Source of the DNA: Pseudomonas sp. AKS31
GTDB lineage: Bacteria; Pseudomonadota; Gammaproteobacteria; Pseudomonadales; Pseudomonadaceae
Reading direction: 5' to 3'
Length of the DNA stretch: 64,000 bases
Assembly: GCF_023634765.1 (NCBI RefSeq)
Contig: NZ_JAMLFX010000005.1
Span: 371,109 to 435,108, forward strand
The notes under the pieces are model-generated. The model was not told where the DNA came from and did no database searches. It worked only from the letters and a program-made list of their open reading frames with translations. The translations under genes and the position numbers were made by a program. This document shows positions 1 through 8,229 of this stretch, in pieces (the stretch's first letter is position 1; the number at the start of each line of letters is the position of its first letter).

Positions 1-77
1 CCGCTATGGTCACCAAAAATCTGAAGCAGGTGTATCGTGCAAACTTTCCCGCACGATTTCCCCCCGCGAGGTGTGTG

Positions 78-743
78 ATGAGTTTTGCCTTGAACATCGA
101 CTTTGTCAGCGACGTCTCCTGCCCCTGGTGTGTCGTCGGTTTGCGTGGCCTGTTACAGGCGCTGGAGATCCTGCGCAACGAAGTGCAGGCCGAGATCCGG
201 TTTCAGCCGTTCGAACTGAATCCGAAAATGGGCGCCGATGGACAGAACATTGCCGAGCACATTCAAGAGAAATACGGCTCGACGCCTGAGCAATCGCAGA
301 AGAATCGCGAAGCCATTCGTGCCCGTGGCGCTGAACTCGGGTTTGCCTTTCGCACTGACGGCAACAGCCGTATCTACAACACTTTCGATGCGCACCGCTT
401 GCTTCATTGGGCCGGACTTGAAGGTCTGCAGTTGCCGCTGAAAGAGGCGCTGTTCAAGGCCTATTTCAGCGATGGCGGCAATCCGTCGGATCATCGACAA
501 CTGGTGCAGATTGCTGAAAGCGTCGGGCTGGATCGCCAGCGAGCCGAGGCGATTCTGGCGTCGGACGAGTTTGCCGATGAGGTGCGTGAAGAAGAACAGG
601 AGTGGCTGCAACGCGGGGTGAGTTCGGTGCCGACCGTGGTGTTCAACGGTCAGTACGCGGTGACCGGCGGGCAACCGGTGGAGACGTTTGTCGGGGCGAT
701 CCGGCAGATCATGGCTGAGTCCAAGGGCGGCACTGTCAACTGA
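78..743 (+). CDS. DsbA-family thiol-disulfide oxidoreductase (FrnE-like)
   Basis: A 221-residue thioredoxin-fold protein of the DsbA/FrnE family. The active-site motif CPWC sits at about residues 14-17 (VSCPWCVVG), directly after the first beta strand, and the cis-proline region is SSVPTVVF near the C terminus, as expected for this fold. No signal peptide is visible, so it probably works in the cytoplasm, unlike periplasmic DsbA. I chose ATG 78 because the family starts close to the FVSDVSCPWC strand; the reading frame stays open to position 6, but that extension looks non-coding. Its substrate is unknown. Confidence is high for the family and low for the role. Confidence 0.85.
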   Translation: MSFALNIDFVSDVSCPWCVVGLRGLLQALEILRNEVQAEIRFQPFELNPKMGADGQNIAEHIQEKYGSTPEQSQKNREAIRARGAELGFAFRTDGNSRIYNTFDAHRLLHWAGLEGLQLPLKEALFKAYFSDGGNPSDHRQLVQIAESVGLDRQRAEAILASDEFADEVREEEQEWLQRGVSSVPTVVFNGQYAVTGGQPVETFVGAIRQIMAESKGGTVN

Positions 744-750
744 AAAGCTA

Positions 751-930
751 AAAGCCCCTCACCCTGGCCCTCTCCCGGAGGGAGAGGGGACTGATTGGGG
801 GATGCTGGAGTGATACGCCGACCTGAGCGTGTTGTAGCGAATCCATAATCGACTGGATCTTTCAGGTCAATGTCAGACGCAAGACACCTCGGTCGGCGCC
901 CTCTCCCGGAGGGAGAGGGCTGGGCGGGCG
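751..930. repeat. Paired inverted repeat with CCCTCTCCCGGAGGGAGAGGG cores
   Basis: The 214-base gap after the DsbA-like gene holds two palindromic cores (about 769-789 and 900-920), each with a CCCTCTCCC arm and a GGGAGAGGG arm, in opposite context about 130 bases apart. The same type of core recurs at 18,208-18,480. It looks like a dispersed intergenic repeat of this genome; either hairpin could also end transcription of the flanking genes. Confidence 0.7.
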
Positions 931-957
931 GCGTTCCGATGAGGGTGGTTTTTGACC

Positions 958-1296
958 TTAGCTGTGCAGGCGAACCCAAACGGTCACCAACACGGTGGCC
1001 GCCATCAACCATGCCACCGCCGCCACCGCCAGCGACGCCTCCAGCCGCAACCGGTCAACCATCACATATAAAGTCGCCAGATAGATGAAGTACGGAATGA
1101 TCGACCACATGCCGAACACGATTGTGGTCTTCAGATCATCAACCGAACGCCCCTTGCCGACGATGTAATGCGCAATCAGTGCAAACGTCGGAAACAGCGG
1201 CACCAATCCGGCGATGTAGTAGTTTCTGGTTTTCGACAGCGCCGCGAGGATCAGCACCACCGCGGCGCCGATAGCGGCCTTCAGAATCAGATCCAT
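958..1296 (-). CDS. glpM: GlpM family inner membrane protein
   Basis: A 112-residue very hydrophobic protein with four predicted membrane segments and the loop SKTRNYYIAGLVPLFPTFALIAHY, which I recognise as the GlpM family. In P. aeruginosa GlpM is a small inner membrane protein linked to glycerol metabolism and alginate production; its biochemical role is not settled. The start codon overlaps the stop codon of the upstream response regulator by one base, so the two are probably translated together. That places it at the end of the acidic amino acid regulator operon rather than with the glp genes at 18.5-23.6 kb. Confidence 0.75.
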   Translation of the reverse strand: MDLILKAAIGAAVVLILAALSKTRNYYIAGLVPLFPTFALIAHYIVGKGRSVDDLKTTIVFGMWSIIPYFIYLATLYVMVDRLRLEASLAVAAVAWLMAATVLVTVWVRLHS

Positions 1297-2624
1297 CAGT
1301 GGCTCAACCCGTACTTTTTAACTTTATCGAACAGCGTGGTCTTGGCCATGCCCAGCTCAAGACTGGCCTGAGTCAGGTTGCCGCCGCTGCGTTGCAGGGC
1401 GTCGCTGAGCAGGTTGCGTTCGAACGCTTCCACCGCTTCGGCAAACGCCAGTCCTTGTCCGCCACTGCTGGCGCCGGACTTTTTGAACGCTGGCAGGCCG
1501 AGGGCAAACCGTTCGGCGACGTTGCGCAGTTCGCGTACGTTGCCCGGCCAGTCGTGGCTCATCAGGTTCGACAGGGTCTGGTTGTCCAGTTCCGGCAGTG
1601 CGCGGTCGAAACGCAGGGCTGACTGCTGGGTGAAGTGTTCGAACAGTTGCAGGATGTCTTCGCGGCGCTCGCGCAGTGGCGGCAGTTCCAGGGTCACGAC
1701 GTTGAGGCGGTAGTACAAGTCGCTGCGGAACTCACCGGCCTTGCTCGCTTCGTCGAGGTCGGATTTGGTCGCTGCGATCACCCGGCAATCCACGGCCACG
1801 CTCTGGTTCGAGCCGAGGCGTTCGAGGGTGCGTTCCTGCAACACGCGCAGCAGTTTGATCTGCAGCGGCAGTGGCATGCTTTCCACTTCGTCGAGGAACA
1901 GCGTGCCACCGTCGGCGTGTTCGATCTTGCCGATACGGCGTTTGCCGGCACCGGTGAAGGCGTTGGCTTCGTGGCCGAATATCTCGCTTTCGAAAAGGTT
2001 TTCCGGCAGGCCGCCGCAGTTCAGCGCGACGAATTGCTTGCTGTGGCGACGGCTGAAATCGTGCAGACAGCGGGCAACCAGTTCCTTGCCGGTGCCGGTC
2101 TCGCCTTCGATCAGCACGTTGGCTGAGGTGTCGGCGACGTTGGCAATCAGTTCGCGCAGGTTCTGCATCGCCGGCGAGCGGCCGATGATCCGCCCCTCCA
2201 GGGAATCGCGTTCGGCCAGTTGCCGGCGCAGCGAAGAGACTTCACGGGCGAGGCTGCGTTGCTCCAGCGCACGCCGCGCGACGTCGACCAGACGCTCCGG
2301 CGAGAACGGTTTTTCCATGAAGTCATAGGCGCCTTTCTGCATCGCGCCGACGGCCATGGAAATGTCGCCGTGGCCGGTGATCAACACCACCGGCAGGCTG
2401 CGATCGCGTTGCTTGAGGCGGGTCAACAGTTCCAGGCCATCGATGCCCGGCAGGCGAATGTCGCTGATGACGATGCCGGCAAAGTTGTCGCCGACCCGCT
2501 CCAGCGCTTCTTCGGCACTGCCGACGCCGACGCAGGGAATGTCTTCGAGGGTCAGCGCCTGTTGGCAGCCGAGCAGCACATGGGGGTCGTCTTCGACGAT
2601 CAGCACACTAAGGTCGTGGTTCAT
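1296..2624 (-). CDS. aauR: Sigma-54-dependent response regulator for acidic amino acid uptake (AauR-like)
   Basis: A 442-residue NtrC/DctD-type activator. Residues 1-120 form a receiver with phosphoacceptor Asp55 (VISDIRLPG) and the conserved Lys in EKPF. The central AAA+ domain has Walker A (EGETGTGKE) and Walker B (GGTLFLDEVE). The sigma-54 contact loop reads NAFTGA instead of GAFTGA. The C terminus is a Fis-type helix-turn-helix (LTQASLELGMAKTTLFDKVKKYG). It overlaps the sensor kinase gene by four bases. The glutamate/aspartate ABC transporter lies next door, and a sigma-54 promoter with TTCGG-N4-CCGAA palindromes stands before the binding-protein gene. Together these identify it as AauR, described in P. 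putida, rather than DctD for C4-dicarboxylates. Confidence 0.88.
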   Translation of the reverse strand: MNHDLSVLIVEDDPHVLLGCQQALTLEDIPCVGVGSAEEALERVGDNFAGIVISDIRLPGIDGLELLTRLKQRDRSLPVVLITGHGDISMAVGAMQKGAYDFMEKPFSPERLVDVARRALEQRSLAREVSSLRRQLAERDSLEGRIIGRSPAMQNLRELIANVADTSANVLIEGETGTGKELVARCLHDFSRRHSKQFVALNCGGLPENLFESEIFGHEANAFTGAGKRRIGKIEHADGGTLFLDEVESMPLPLQIKLLRVLQERTLERLGSNQSVAVDCRVIAATKSDLDEASKAGEFRSDLYYRLNVVTLELPPLRERREDILQLFEHFTQQSALRFDRALPELDNQTLSNLMSHDWPGNVRELRNVAERFALGLPAFKKSGASSGGQGLAFAEAVEAFERNLLSDALQRSGGNLTQASLELGMAKTTLFDKVKKYGLSH

Positions 2625-4525
2625 ATTGGCTCGGCAGGAGTAGGGCTTACCAACGGTAAACTGAGGACGAAGGTGGTGCCACCGCTGGCCGGGTGTTCAA
2701 CACCCAGATGCCCGCCGGTGGCGGCCGCGAGGCTGGCGGAAAGGGTCAGGCCAAGACCCAGGCCTTGTTCGCCGGGTTTGGTGGTGAAGAACGGTTCGAA
2801 CAGATGCTTGCGCGCTTCGGCGTCGATGCCGTGGCCGTTGTCTCGCACGCGCAGGCGATATTTGCCGTTGAATTCTTCGCCTTCCAGCCACAGCTCGGGC
2901 AGCGGTTGCGCCTGCATGGCGTCAAGGGCGTTGCCGATCAGGTTGACCAGAATCTGTTCGAGGCGGGTCTGGTCGATCTGCACCTGGACATCAATGAACT
3001 GGCGGTGGATGTTGATCGCCGAACTCTCCAGGCGTGCCCCGAGCAGTTGCAGCGCCGCCTCCACGGCTTTGCCGAGGCTGGCCTGGCCCTGATTGTCACC
3101 GCGCCGGGCAAACGAACGCAGGCTGGCGGTGATCCGGCCCATGCGGTCGATCAGCTCGTTGATGGTCTTGAGGTTGGTGCTGGCGACATCGAGCTGACCG
3201 CGCTCGAGGAAGCGCACGGTGTTGCCCGACAGCGTGCGCATCGCCGCCAGCGGCTGGTTCAATTCGTGGGCGATGCTGGTCGACATCTGGCCGATGGCGG
3301 CGAGTTTACCGGCCTGAACCAGCTCATCCTGTGCACGGCGCAATGTCTCTTCGGCCTGACGGCGTTCGCGGATCTGGCTCTTCAGGCGCTCGTTGCTGGC
3401 GCGCAGGTCGGTGGTGCGTTCGGTAATCCGACGCTCCAGTTGATTGTTGGCTTCCTGCAAGGCTTCGCGGGCGGCGAGGCGGGTGGCGATGACCTTGCGC
3501 CGCTCGTTCCAGGCGATCAACAGGAACGCCACCAGCGCAAACGCGACCGCCACCAGAATCCCTTGGTTGATGGCTTCGCGGCGCAGGTCCTGCAACGGCG
3601 TGAGCAGGGTGAAATTCCACGGTGTGTCGCTCAGCGGCCGGGTCTGCGCGAGATAACTGATGTCGTCATCGTCGGAGCGTACTTCGCTGTTGGCGGGGAA
3701 GGTGAGTTTCTCTACGCCTTCGGACAGGGTTTCCCGTGCCAGCGGTTGCAGTTCGTTGAGCGGGAACCAGTAGTACTGCAGGCTGCGCGCGAGTTTCTCC
3801 TTGATTTCGTCACTCAGTGCAATTACCGATTTGAGGCGACGAGCCGGATCGCTGGAGAGAATGATGATGCCGTTCTCATCGCTGACAAAGGCTTCCAGAC
3901 GCGCGCGTTGCCAGCGTTCTTCCATGGCTTCGAGGCGCACTTTGACCACGGCGACGCCAATGATCTTGCCGTGCTCTTCGAGGCCGTGGGCGAGGTAATA
4001 ACCGGGTTCGCCGTTGGTGCTGCCGATGCCGTAGAAACGGCCCGGCTCGCCGCGGATGGCTTTCTGGAAGTAGGCGCGGAAGGACAGGTCTTCACCGAGG
4101 TAACTGTCGACATCGCGCCAGTTGCTGGTGGCCATGACGCGACCGGTGGTGTCCATGACGTAGATGGCCCGACTGCGGCTGCGCCGGTTCAGGCCTTCAA
4201 GGTAATCGTTGACCGTTTGCCGGTGTTCCGGGGTCGGGTCGGCCAGCAGCTGCGACACACTGGTTTCGAGTTCCAGCAGGCTGGGCAGATAGGTGTACTT
4301 GCTGATTTCGCTTTCGACGGCGCGGGCGTTCAGTTCGAGCTGACGCTGGCCGCTTTCGCTGAGGCTGCGAATGCCGAAATGCTCGCTGGTCCAGAAGCCG
4401 GCATAACCCAACCCGATCATCAGGATGATGACCAGCGGCGGCAGGAACAGATGACGAATCAGACGAGGCTTCACGGCAAGTGATGGCGGCGCGGCGCGAT
4501 AGAGAGTGGGGTCGCATTTCATCAC
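2621..4525 (-). CDS. aauS: DctB-type sensor histidine kinase for acidic amino acids (AauS-like)
   Basis: A 634-residue membrane kinase. A membrane segment near residues 25-45 is followed by a large periplasmic double-Cache-like sensor (about 50-320) and a second membrane helix (GILVAVAFALVAFLLIAW). A coiled coil (REALQEANNQLERRITERT) then leads to the dimerisation domain with the phosphorylated His in SIAHELNQPL. The ATPase domain has the N box (LVNLIGNALDAM), G1 (RDNGHGID) and G2 (GLGLGLTLS). The architecture matches DctB, with which AauS shares ancestry. The neighbouring transporter suggests glutamate/aspartate as ligand. Either of the two ATGs at the start could be used. Confidence 0.87.
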   Translation of the reverse strand: MMKCDPTLYRAAPPSLAVKPRLIRHLFLPPLVIILMIGLGYAGFWTSEHFGIRSLSESGQRQLELNARAVESEISKYTYLPSLLELETSVSQLLADPTPEHRQTVNDYLEGLNRRSRSRAIYVMDTTGRVMATSNWRDVDSYLGEDLSFRAYFQKAIRGEPGRFYGIGSTNGEPGYYLAHGLEEHGKIIGVAVVKVRLEAMEERWQRARLEAFVSDENGIIILSSDPARRLKSVIALSDEIKEKLARSLQYYWFPLNELQPLARETLSEGVEKLTFPANSEVRSDDDDISYLAQTRPLSDTPWNFTLLTPLQDLRREAINQGILVAVAFALVAFLLIAWNERRKVIATRLAAREALQEANNQLERRITERTTDLRASNERLKSQIRERRQAEETLRRAQDELVQAGKLAAIGQMSTSIAHELNQPLAAMRTLSGNTVRFLERGQLDVASTNLKTINELIDRMGRITASLRSFARRGDNQGQASLGKAVEAALQLLGARLESSAINIHRQFIDVQVQIDQTRLEQILVNLIGNALDAMQAQPLPELWLEGEEFNGKYRLRVRDNGHGIDAEARKHLFEPFFTTKPGEQGLGLGLTLSASLAAATGGHLGVEHPASGGTTFVLSLPLVSPTPAEPI

Positions 4526-4699
4526 AGTTGCCTTGGGTCAACCACAACACTTGTCGCGAGGGCACCGCCGGCCCTTGTGGGAGCGACCCTGCTCGCGAAA
4601 GCGGACTGACATTCAACCTCCAGGCTGAATGTAATGGCCTCTTCGCGAGCAGGCTCGCTCCCACAGGGATGGAGTAATGCCCCGGCAGGTGTGTTGGTT
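4526..4699. repeat. Intergenic paired inverted repeat (GGGAGCGA-GCCTGCTCGCGAA type)
   Basis: Between the sensor kinase and the transporter ATPase gene lies a pair of about 25-base arms (4576-4600 and 4641-4665). The left arm reads TGTGGGAGCG, then CTGCTCGCGAA, and the right arm is its reverse complement, so the whole 90 bases can fold into one long hairpin. The same unit is found at 9549-9629 and 47,349-47,438. It is a REP-type dispersed element. Confidence 0.75.
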
Positions 4700-5434
4700 T
4701 TAGTGCTGCAGGATTTTCTCGAGGAAGTGCTGCGCGCGTTCGGAGCGGGCGCTGATGTCGCCGAAAAACTCCTCTTTCGGGCAGTCCTCGATGATCTTGC
4801 CGGCGTCCATGAAGATCACGCGGTCGGCCACTTTGCGCGCGAAGCCCATTTCGTGGGTCACGCACATCATGGTCATGCCTTCGTGGGCCAGTTGCACCAT
4901 CACGTCGAGTACTTCGTTGACCATTTCCGGGTCGAGCGCCGAGGTCGGTTCGTCGAACAGCATGACGATCGGGTCCATCGCCAGCGCACGGGCAATTGCC
5001 ACACGCTGTTGCTGACCACCGGACAGTTGCCCCGGGTGCTTGTGGGCGTGCGCCGACAGACCGACGCGCTCAAGCAGTTGCAGACCTTTCTTGGTCGCCT
5101 CTTCCTTGCTGCGGCCCAACACCTTGATCTGCGCGATGGTCAGGTTTTCGGTGATGGTCAGGTGCGGGAACAGTTCGAAGTGCTGGAACACCATGCCCAC
5201 GCGCGAGCGCAGTTTCGGCAGGTTGGTCTTCGGGTCCGCAATCGAGGTGCCGTCAACGACGATGTCGCCTTTCTGGAACGGCTCGAGCGCGTTGACGCAT
5301 TTGATCAGGGTCGATTTGCCGGAACCCGACGGGCCACAGACCACGATCACTTCGCCTTTTTTGACCTCGGTGCTGCAATCAGTCAGCACCTGGAAGTCCC
5401 CATACCACTTGTTGATGTTCTTGATAGAGATCAT
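4700..5434 (-). CDS. aatP: Glutamate/aspartate ABC transporter ATP-binding protein
   Basis: A 244-residue ATPase of the polar amino acid uptake family (GltL/GlnQ/AatP). Walker A is [10 protein letters not shown], the signature [14 protein letters not shown], Walker [15 protein letters not shown], followed by the H-loop [16 protein letters not shown] typical of amino acid importers. The start at 5434 overlaps the permease gene stop by four bases (ATGA), so the frame's long upstream extension is not used. It is the last gene of aatJQMP and energises import through AatQ/AatM at the inner membrane. Confidence 0.95.
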   Translation of the reverse strand: MISIKNINKWYGDFQVLTDCSTEVKKGEVIVVCGPSGSGKSTLIKCVNALEPFQKGDIVVDGTSIADPKTNLPKLRSRVGMVFQHFELFPHLTITENLTIAQIKVLGRSKEEATKKGLQLLERVGLSAHAHKHPGQLSGGQQQRVAIARALAMDPIVMLFDEPTSALDPEMVNEVLDVMVQLAHEGMTMMCVTHEMGFARKVADRVIFMDAGKIIEDCPKEEFFGDISARSERAQHFLEKILQH

Positions 5435-6102
5435 ACGGCGAACCTTTTTTGCAGACGCTTGACCAGCAGCGAGGCGGAAAAGCTGATGATGAAGTAGACG
5501 ACACCGGCGAAGATCAGGAACTCGTTGGATCGACCGATGATGTCGCCGCTGGAACGGGCGGAGTTGAGGAAGTCCACCAGGCCCACGGTGTAGACCAGCG
5601 AGGTGTCCTGGAACAGGATGATCGACTGTTGCAGCAGCAACGGGGTCATCTTGCGGAACGCCTGGGGCAGGATGATCAGACGCATGGTCTGGCCATAGGT
5701 CATGCCCATCGCTTGCGCGGCGGCCATCTGGCCTTTGGGGATCGACTGCACACCGGCCCGGACGATTTCGCAGAAGTACGCGGCTTCGAACATCATGAAG
5801 GCCACGACGCAGGAGGTGAACGCACCGATCGGCGTGTCTTCGCCGGTAATCCAGCGCAGCACGAACGGCACCGCCAGGTAGAACCAGGTGATCACCAACA
5901 GCAGCGGGATCGAACGGAAGTAGTTCACATAAGCGCCGGCCACCCGCGACAGCAGTTTGCTCGACGACAGGCGCATCAGTGCGAGGATGGTTCCCAGCAC
6001 GATGCCGCCGACCACACCCATGACCATCAACTGCAAGGTCATGACCATGCCGTTCCACAGGCCCGGAATGGCGGGGATGATGCCACTGAAATCGAAGTCC
6101 AT
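5431..6102 (-). CDS. aatM: Glutamate/aspartate ABC transporter permease 2
   Basis: A 223-residue inner membrane permease of the His/Glu/Gln/Arg family (GltK/AatM). Its five or so hydrophobic segments carry the EAA loop ([26 protein letters not shown]), which docks the ATPase. It begins one base inside the stop of the preceding permease gene and overlaps the ATPase gene by four bases, so all three are translationally coupled. It should pair with AatQ as the heterodimeric channel. Confidence 0.93.
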   Translation of the reverse strand: MDFDFSGIIPAIPGLWNGMVMTLQLMVMGVVGGIVLGTILALMRLSSSKLLSRVAGAYVNYFRSIPLLLVITWFYLAVPFVLRWITGEDTPIGAFTSCVVAFMMFEAAYFCEIVRAGVQSIPKGQMAAAQAMGMTYGQTMRLIILPQAFRKMTPLLLQQSIILFQDTSLVYTVGLVDFLNSARSSGDIIGRSNEFLIFAGVVYFIISFSASLLVKRLQKRFAV

Positions 6103-6848
6103 TATTTACCCCCCACGGAGATCAGGCCGGGCACTGCGACTTTCTTCTCGACCATGCGCATCAGCAACATCAGGCTCATGTTCAGGGTGAAGTAGATCAG
6201 CGTGGCCAGGGTGAAGGCTTCAAACAGGTTGGCCGAGAACTCGGCGGTCTGTTTGGTTTGCGCCAGCAGTTCCATCAGGCCGATCAGGGACGCCACGGAG
6301 GAGTTCTTGAAGACGTTGAGGAATTCCGAGGTGAGCGGCGGAATGATGATCCGGTAGGCCTGGGGCAGCAGCACGTTCCAGTAGATTTGCGGCAGCTTGA
6401 AACCCATGGCGCGGGCGGCGGATTCCTGGCCGCGTGGCAGCGCCTGGATGCCGGTACGCACTTGCTCGCAGACACGGGCGGCGGTGAACAGGCCCAGGCA
6501 CACGACAACGCTCAAGTAAGCCGAGGTGGTCGGGTTGAGGTCCTGTTTGTACCAGTCCTGCAGGTTTTGCGGCAGCAGGTCGGGTACCAGGAAGTACCAG
6601 ATGAACAGCTGCACCAGCAGTGGTACGTTACGGAACAGCTCGACGTAGCAGGTGGCGATGCCCGATACGATGCGGTTTGGCACCGTGCGCATGACCCCCA
6701 GAATGGAGCCCAGCAGCAAGGCGATGATCCACGCCACGATGGCAATGGCGATGGTCCAGCCCAAACCGGAGACGTACCAGTCGAGATAGGTCTCGCTGCC
6801 GACGCCGGTGGACTTGAAGAACACGCCCCAGTCCCAGTTGTAATTCAT
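6102..6848 (-). CDS. aatQ: Glutamate/aspartate ABC transporter permease 1
   Basis: A 248-residue inner membrane permease of the GltJ/AatQ type, with the EAA loop [26 protein letters not shown] placed the start at ATG 6848 ([15 protein letters not shown]), the usual GltJ N terminus, with the ribosome site GGGGAGA seven bases ahead. The frame stays open upstream to 7028 but that part crosses the intergenic hairpin and has no coding character. The gene follows aatJ after a 193-base gap. Confidence 0.93.
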   Translation of the reverse strand: MNYNWDWGVFFKSTGVGSETYLDWYVSGLGWTIAIAIVAWIIALLLGSILGVMRTVPNRIVSGIATCYVELFRNVPLLVQLFIWYFLVPDLLPQNLQDWYKQDLNPTTSAYLSVVVCLGLFTAARVCEQVRTGIQALPRGQESAARAMGFKLPQIYWNVLLPQAYRIIIPPLTSEFLNVFKNSSVASLIGLMELLAQTKQTAEFSANLFEAFTLATLIYFTLNMSLMLLMRMVEKKVAVPGLISVGGK

Positions 6849-7041
6849 TAGGGTCTCCCCTCGAGATCGATCGATGTACAAGCACCCGCTTGGGGAAAAT
6901 CCTTTCCCGTCCGACGTTGAACGCCGGGCACACGCGATCGGCTCGGAAACCGCCAGGTCGAGTGTTCCACAGTACAGCCAGCAGGTAGTAACAGACGCCT
7001 GAGGGAGGGTTACTCCCTCAGGAGACAAGGTTAGTCAGGAA
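6849..7041 (-). promoter_or_regulatory. Intercistronic hairpin between aatJ and aatQ
   Basis: In the 193 bases between binding protein and permease genes there is a perfect 10-base-pair stem with a 5-base loop (6998-7022, arms CCTGAGGGAG and CTCCCTCAGG). No T run follows in the direction of transcription, so it is not a standard terminator. Such hairpins behind binding-protein genes usually protect the upstream mRNA and let the binding protein be made in excess; that role here is inferred. Confidence 0.6.
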
Positions 7042-7971
7042 TCAGATTTTTACGTCAGGCGCCGGCTTGTCGCTCGGGTTGGCGATCAGATCTTTTACCT
7101 TGTCGCTCATCGGGAAGTTCAGGTTCAGACCTTTTGGTGGAATCGGGCTCTCGAACCATTTGCTGTAGATCTTGTTGATCTCGCCCGACTTGTACAGGCC
7201 AACGATGGCGGCATCGACCGCCTTCTTGAAGGCCGGGTCGCCTTTGCGAACCATGCACGCGTAGGCTTCGAAGGACTGCGGAGTACCGGTGATGATCCAG
7301 TCGGCCGGCTTCTTGGCCTTGGCTTCTTCACCAGCCAGCAGAGCGTCGTCCATCATGAAGGCTACGGCGCGGCCGCTTTCCAGCATGTTGAAGGATTCGC
7401 CGTGGTCTTTGGCGGAGATGATGTTCATGTCCATCTGCTTGTCGGCGTTCATCGCTTTGATGATGCGCTCGGACGTGGTGCCGGCGGTGGTCACGACGTT
7501 TTTGCCTTTGAGGTCGGCAAAGTCAGCGTAGGACGGCTTGCCATCCTTGTCTTTCTTGACCAGCAGACGGGTGCCGATTTCGAAGATGTTGACGGTGAAG
7601 TCGACTTGCTGGGCGCGTTCGGCGTTGTTGGTGGTGGAGCCGCACTCGATATCCGCGGTGCCGTTCTGGATCAGCGGGATACGGGTTTGCGAAGTCACCA
7701 GGTTGTACTTGACCTGCAGGTCTGGCTTGTTCAGGTCTTTTTTCAGGGCTTCAACGATAGCCACTTGAATGTCGTGGGAGTAGCCCACTGGCTTGCCGGT
7801 GGCATCCGCGATGTAGGAAAACGGAATGGAGCTGTCACGGTGAGCGAGCGTGATGGTGCCCGAATCGTTGATTTTCTTCAGGGTGCCGGTGAGTTCGGCG
7901 GCGAAAACTGGCGTGCTGATCAGAGCGGCCGCAATGGCTGCGCCCAGGATATGGGGAACGATGCGCATCAA
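7042..7971 (-). CDS. aatJ: Periplasmic glutamate/aspartate-binding protein
   Basis: A 309-residue solute-binding protein of family 3 (GltI/AatJ). An N-terminal signal peptide of about 24 residues ends at PVFA|AE. The mature part shows the family strings GTITLAHRDSSIPFSY and, for ligand carboxylate and amino group binding, DIECGSTTNNAERAQQVDFT. It is the first gene of the transporter operon and captures glutamate/aspartate in the periplasm for AatQM-P. A sigma-54 promoter and AauR-type sites stand upstream (8084-8220). Confidence 0.94.
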   Translation of the reverse strand: MMRIVPHILGAAIAAALISTPVFAAELTGTLKKINDSGTITLAHRDSSIPFSYIADATGKPVGYSHDIQVAIVEALKKDLNKPDLQVKYNLVTSQTRIPLIQNGTADIECGSTTNNAERAQQVDFTVNIFEIGTRLLVKKDKDGKPSYADFADLKGKNVVTTAGTTSERIIKAMNADKQMDMNIISAKDHGESFNMLESGRAVAFMMDDALLAGEEAKAKKPADWIITGTPQSFEAYACMVRKGDPAFKKAVDAAIVGLYKSGEINKIYSKWFESPIPPKGLNLNFPMSDKVKDLIANPSDKPAPDVKI

Positions 7972-8083
7972 ATTTTCCTCGAATTGTTTTTTTTATGGAG
8001 CCAGTTCGTCGGCCCTTTTGTGCTTCGAATGCCTGACGGCTCCTGAAGTGTTGGCACAGCAGGCATTCGTCGAGAGAGTGTAG

Positions 8084-8099
8084 AGCATGAGTCGTGCCA
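8084..8099 (-). promoter_or_regulatory. Sigma-54 (-24/-12) promoter of aatJ
   Basis: On the minus strand the sequence TGGCACGACTCATGCT matches the sigma-54 consensus TGGCAC-N5-TTGCW except for one base (ATGC for TTGC), with GG and GC ten bases apart. Transcription would start near 8074, about 100 bases before the aatJ start codon. It fits control by the sigma-54 activator encoded at 1296-2624. Confidence 0.8.
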
Positions 8100-8175
8100 G
8101 ACCCGCCGCAGATAGTTAACTCGTTGTTTTGTAAGCTTATTAAACTTTTGTGGCGGTGCTTTTCAGCGCAACTGA

Positions 8176-8220
8176 TCCGGTTAACCGAATCGACCGTGAA
8201 GTCGCGTTCGGAAAACCGAA
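8176..8220. promoter_or_regulatory. Two AauR-type upstream activator palindromes
   Basis: TTCGGAAAACCGAA at 8207-8220 is a perfect copy of the TTCGG-N4-CCGAA motif that I recall for AauR in P. putida. TCCGGTTAACCGAA at 8176-8189 differs by one base. The centres are 31 bases apart, about three helical turns, so two dimers would bind on the same face. They lie about 100 bases upstream of the sigma-54 promoter, the usual place for an enhancer, and just beyond the end of the permease gene. Confidence 0.8.
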
Positions 8221-8229
8221 CGCATCGCT

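Noticed and set aside
2693..4483. Open frame of 596 codons on the plus strand opposite the sensor kinase
   Set aside because: Antisense to a complete kinase with all boxes; no domain seen.
4700..6058. Possible fusion of a 208-residue upstream segment with the transporter ATPase
   Set aside because: The upstream part is an out-of-frame reading of the permease gene; the ATPase starts at 5434 within the normal ATGA overlap.
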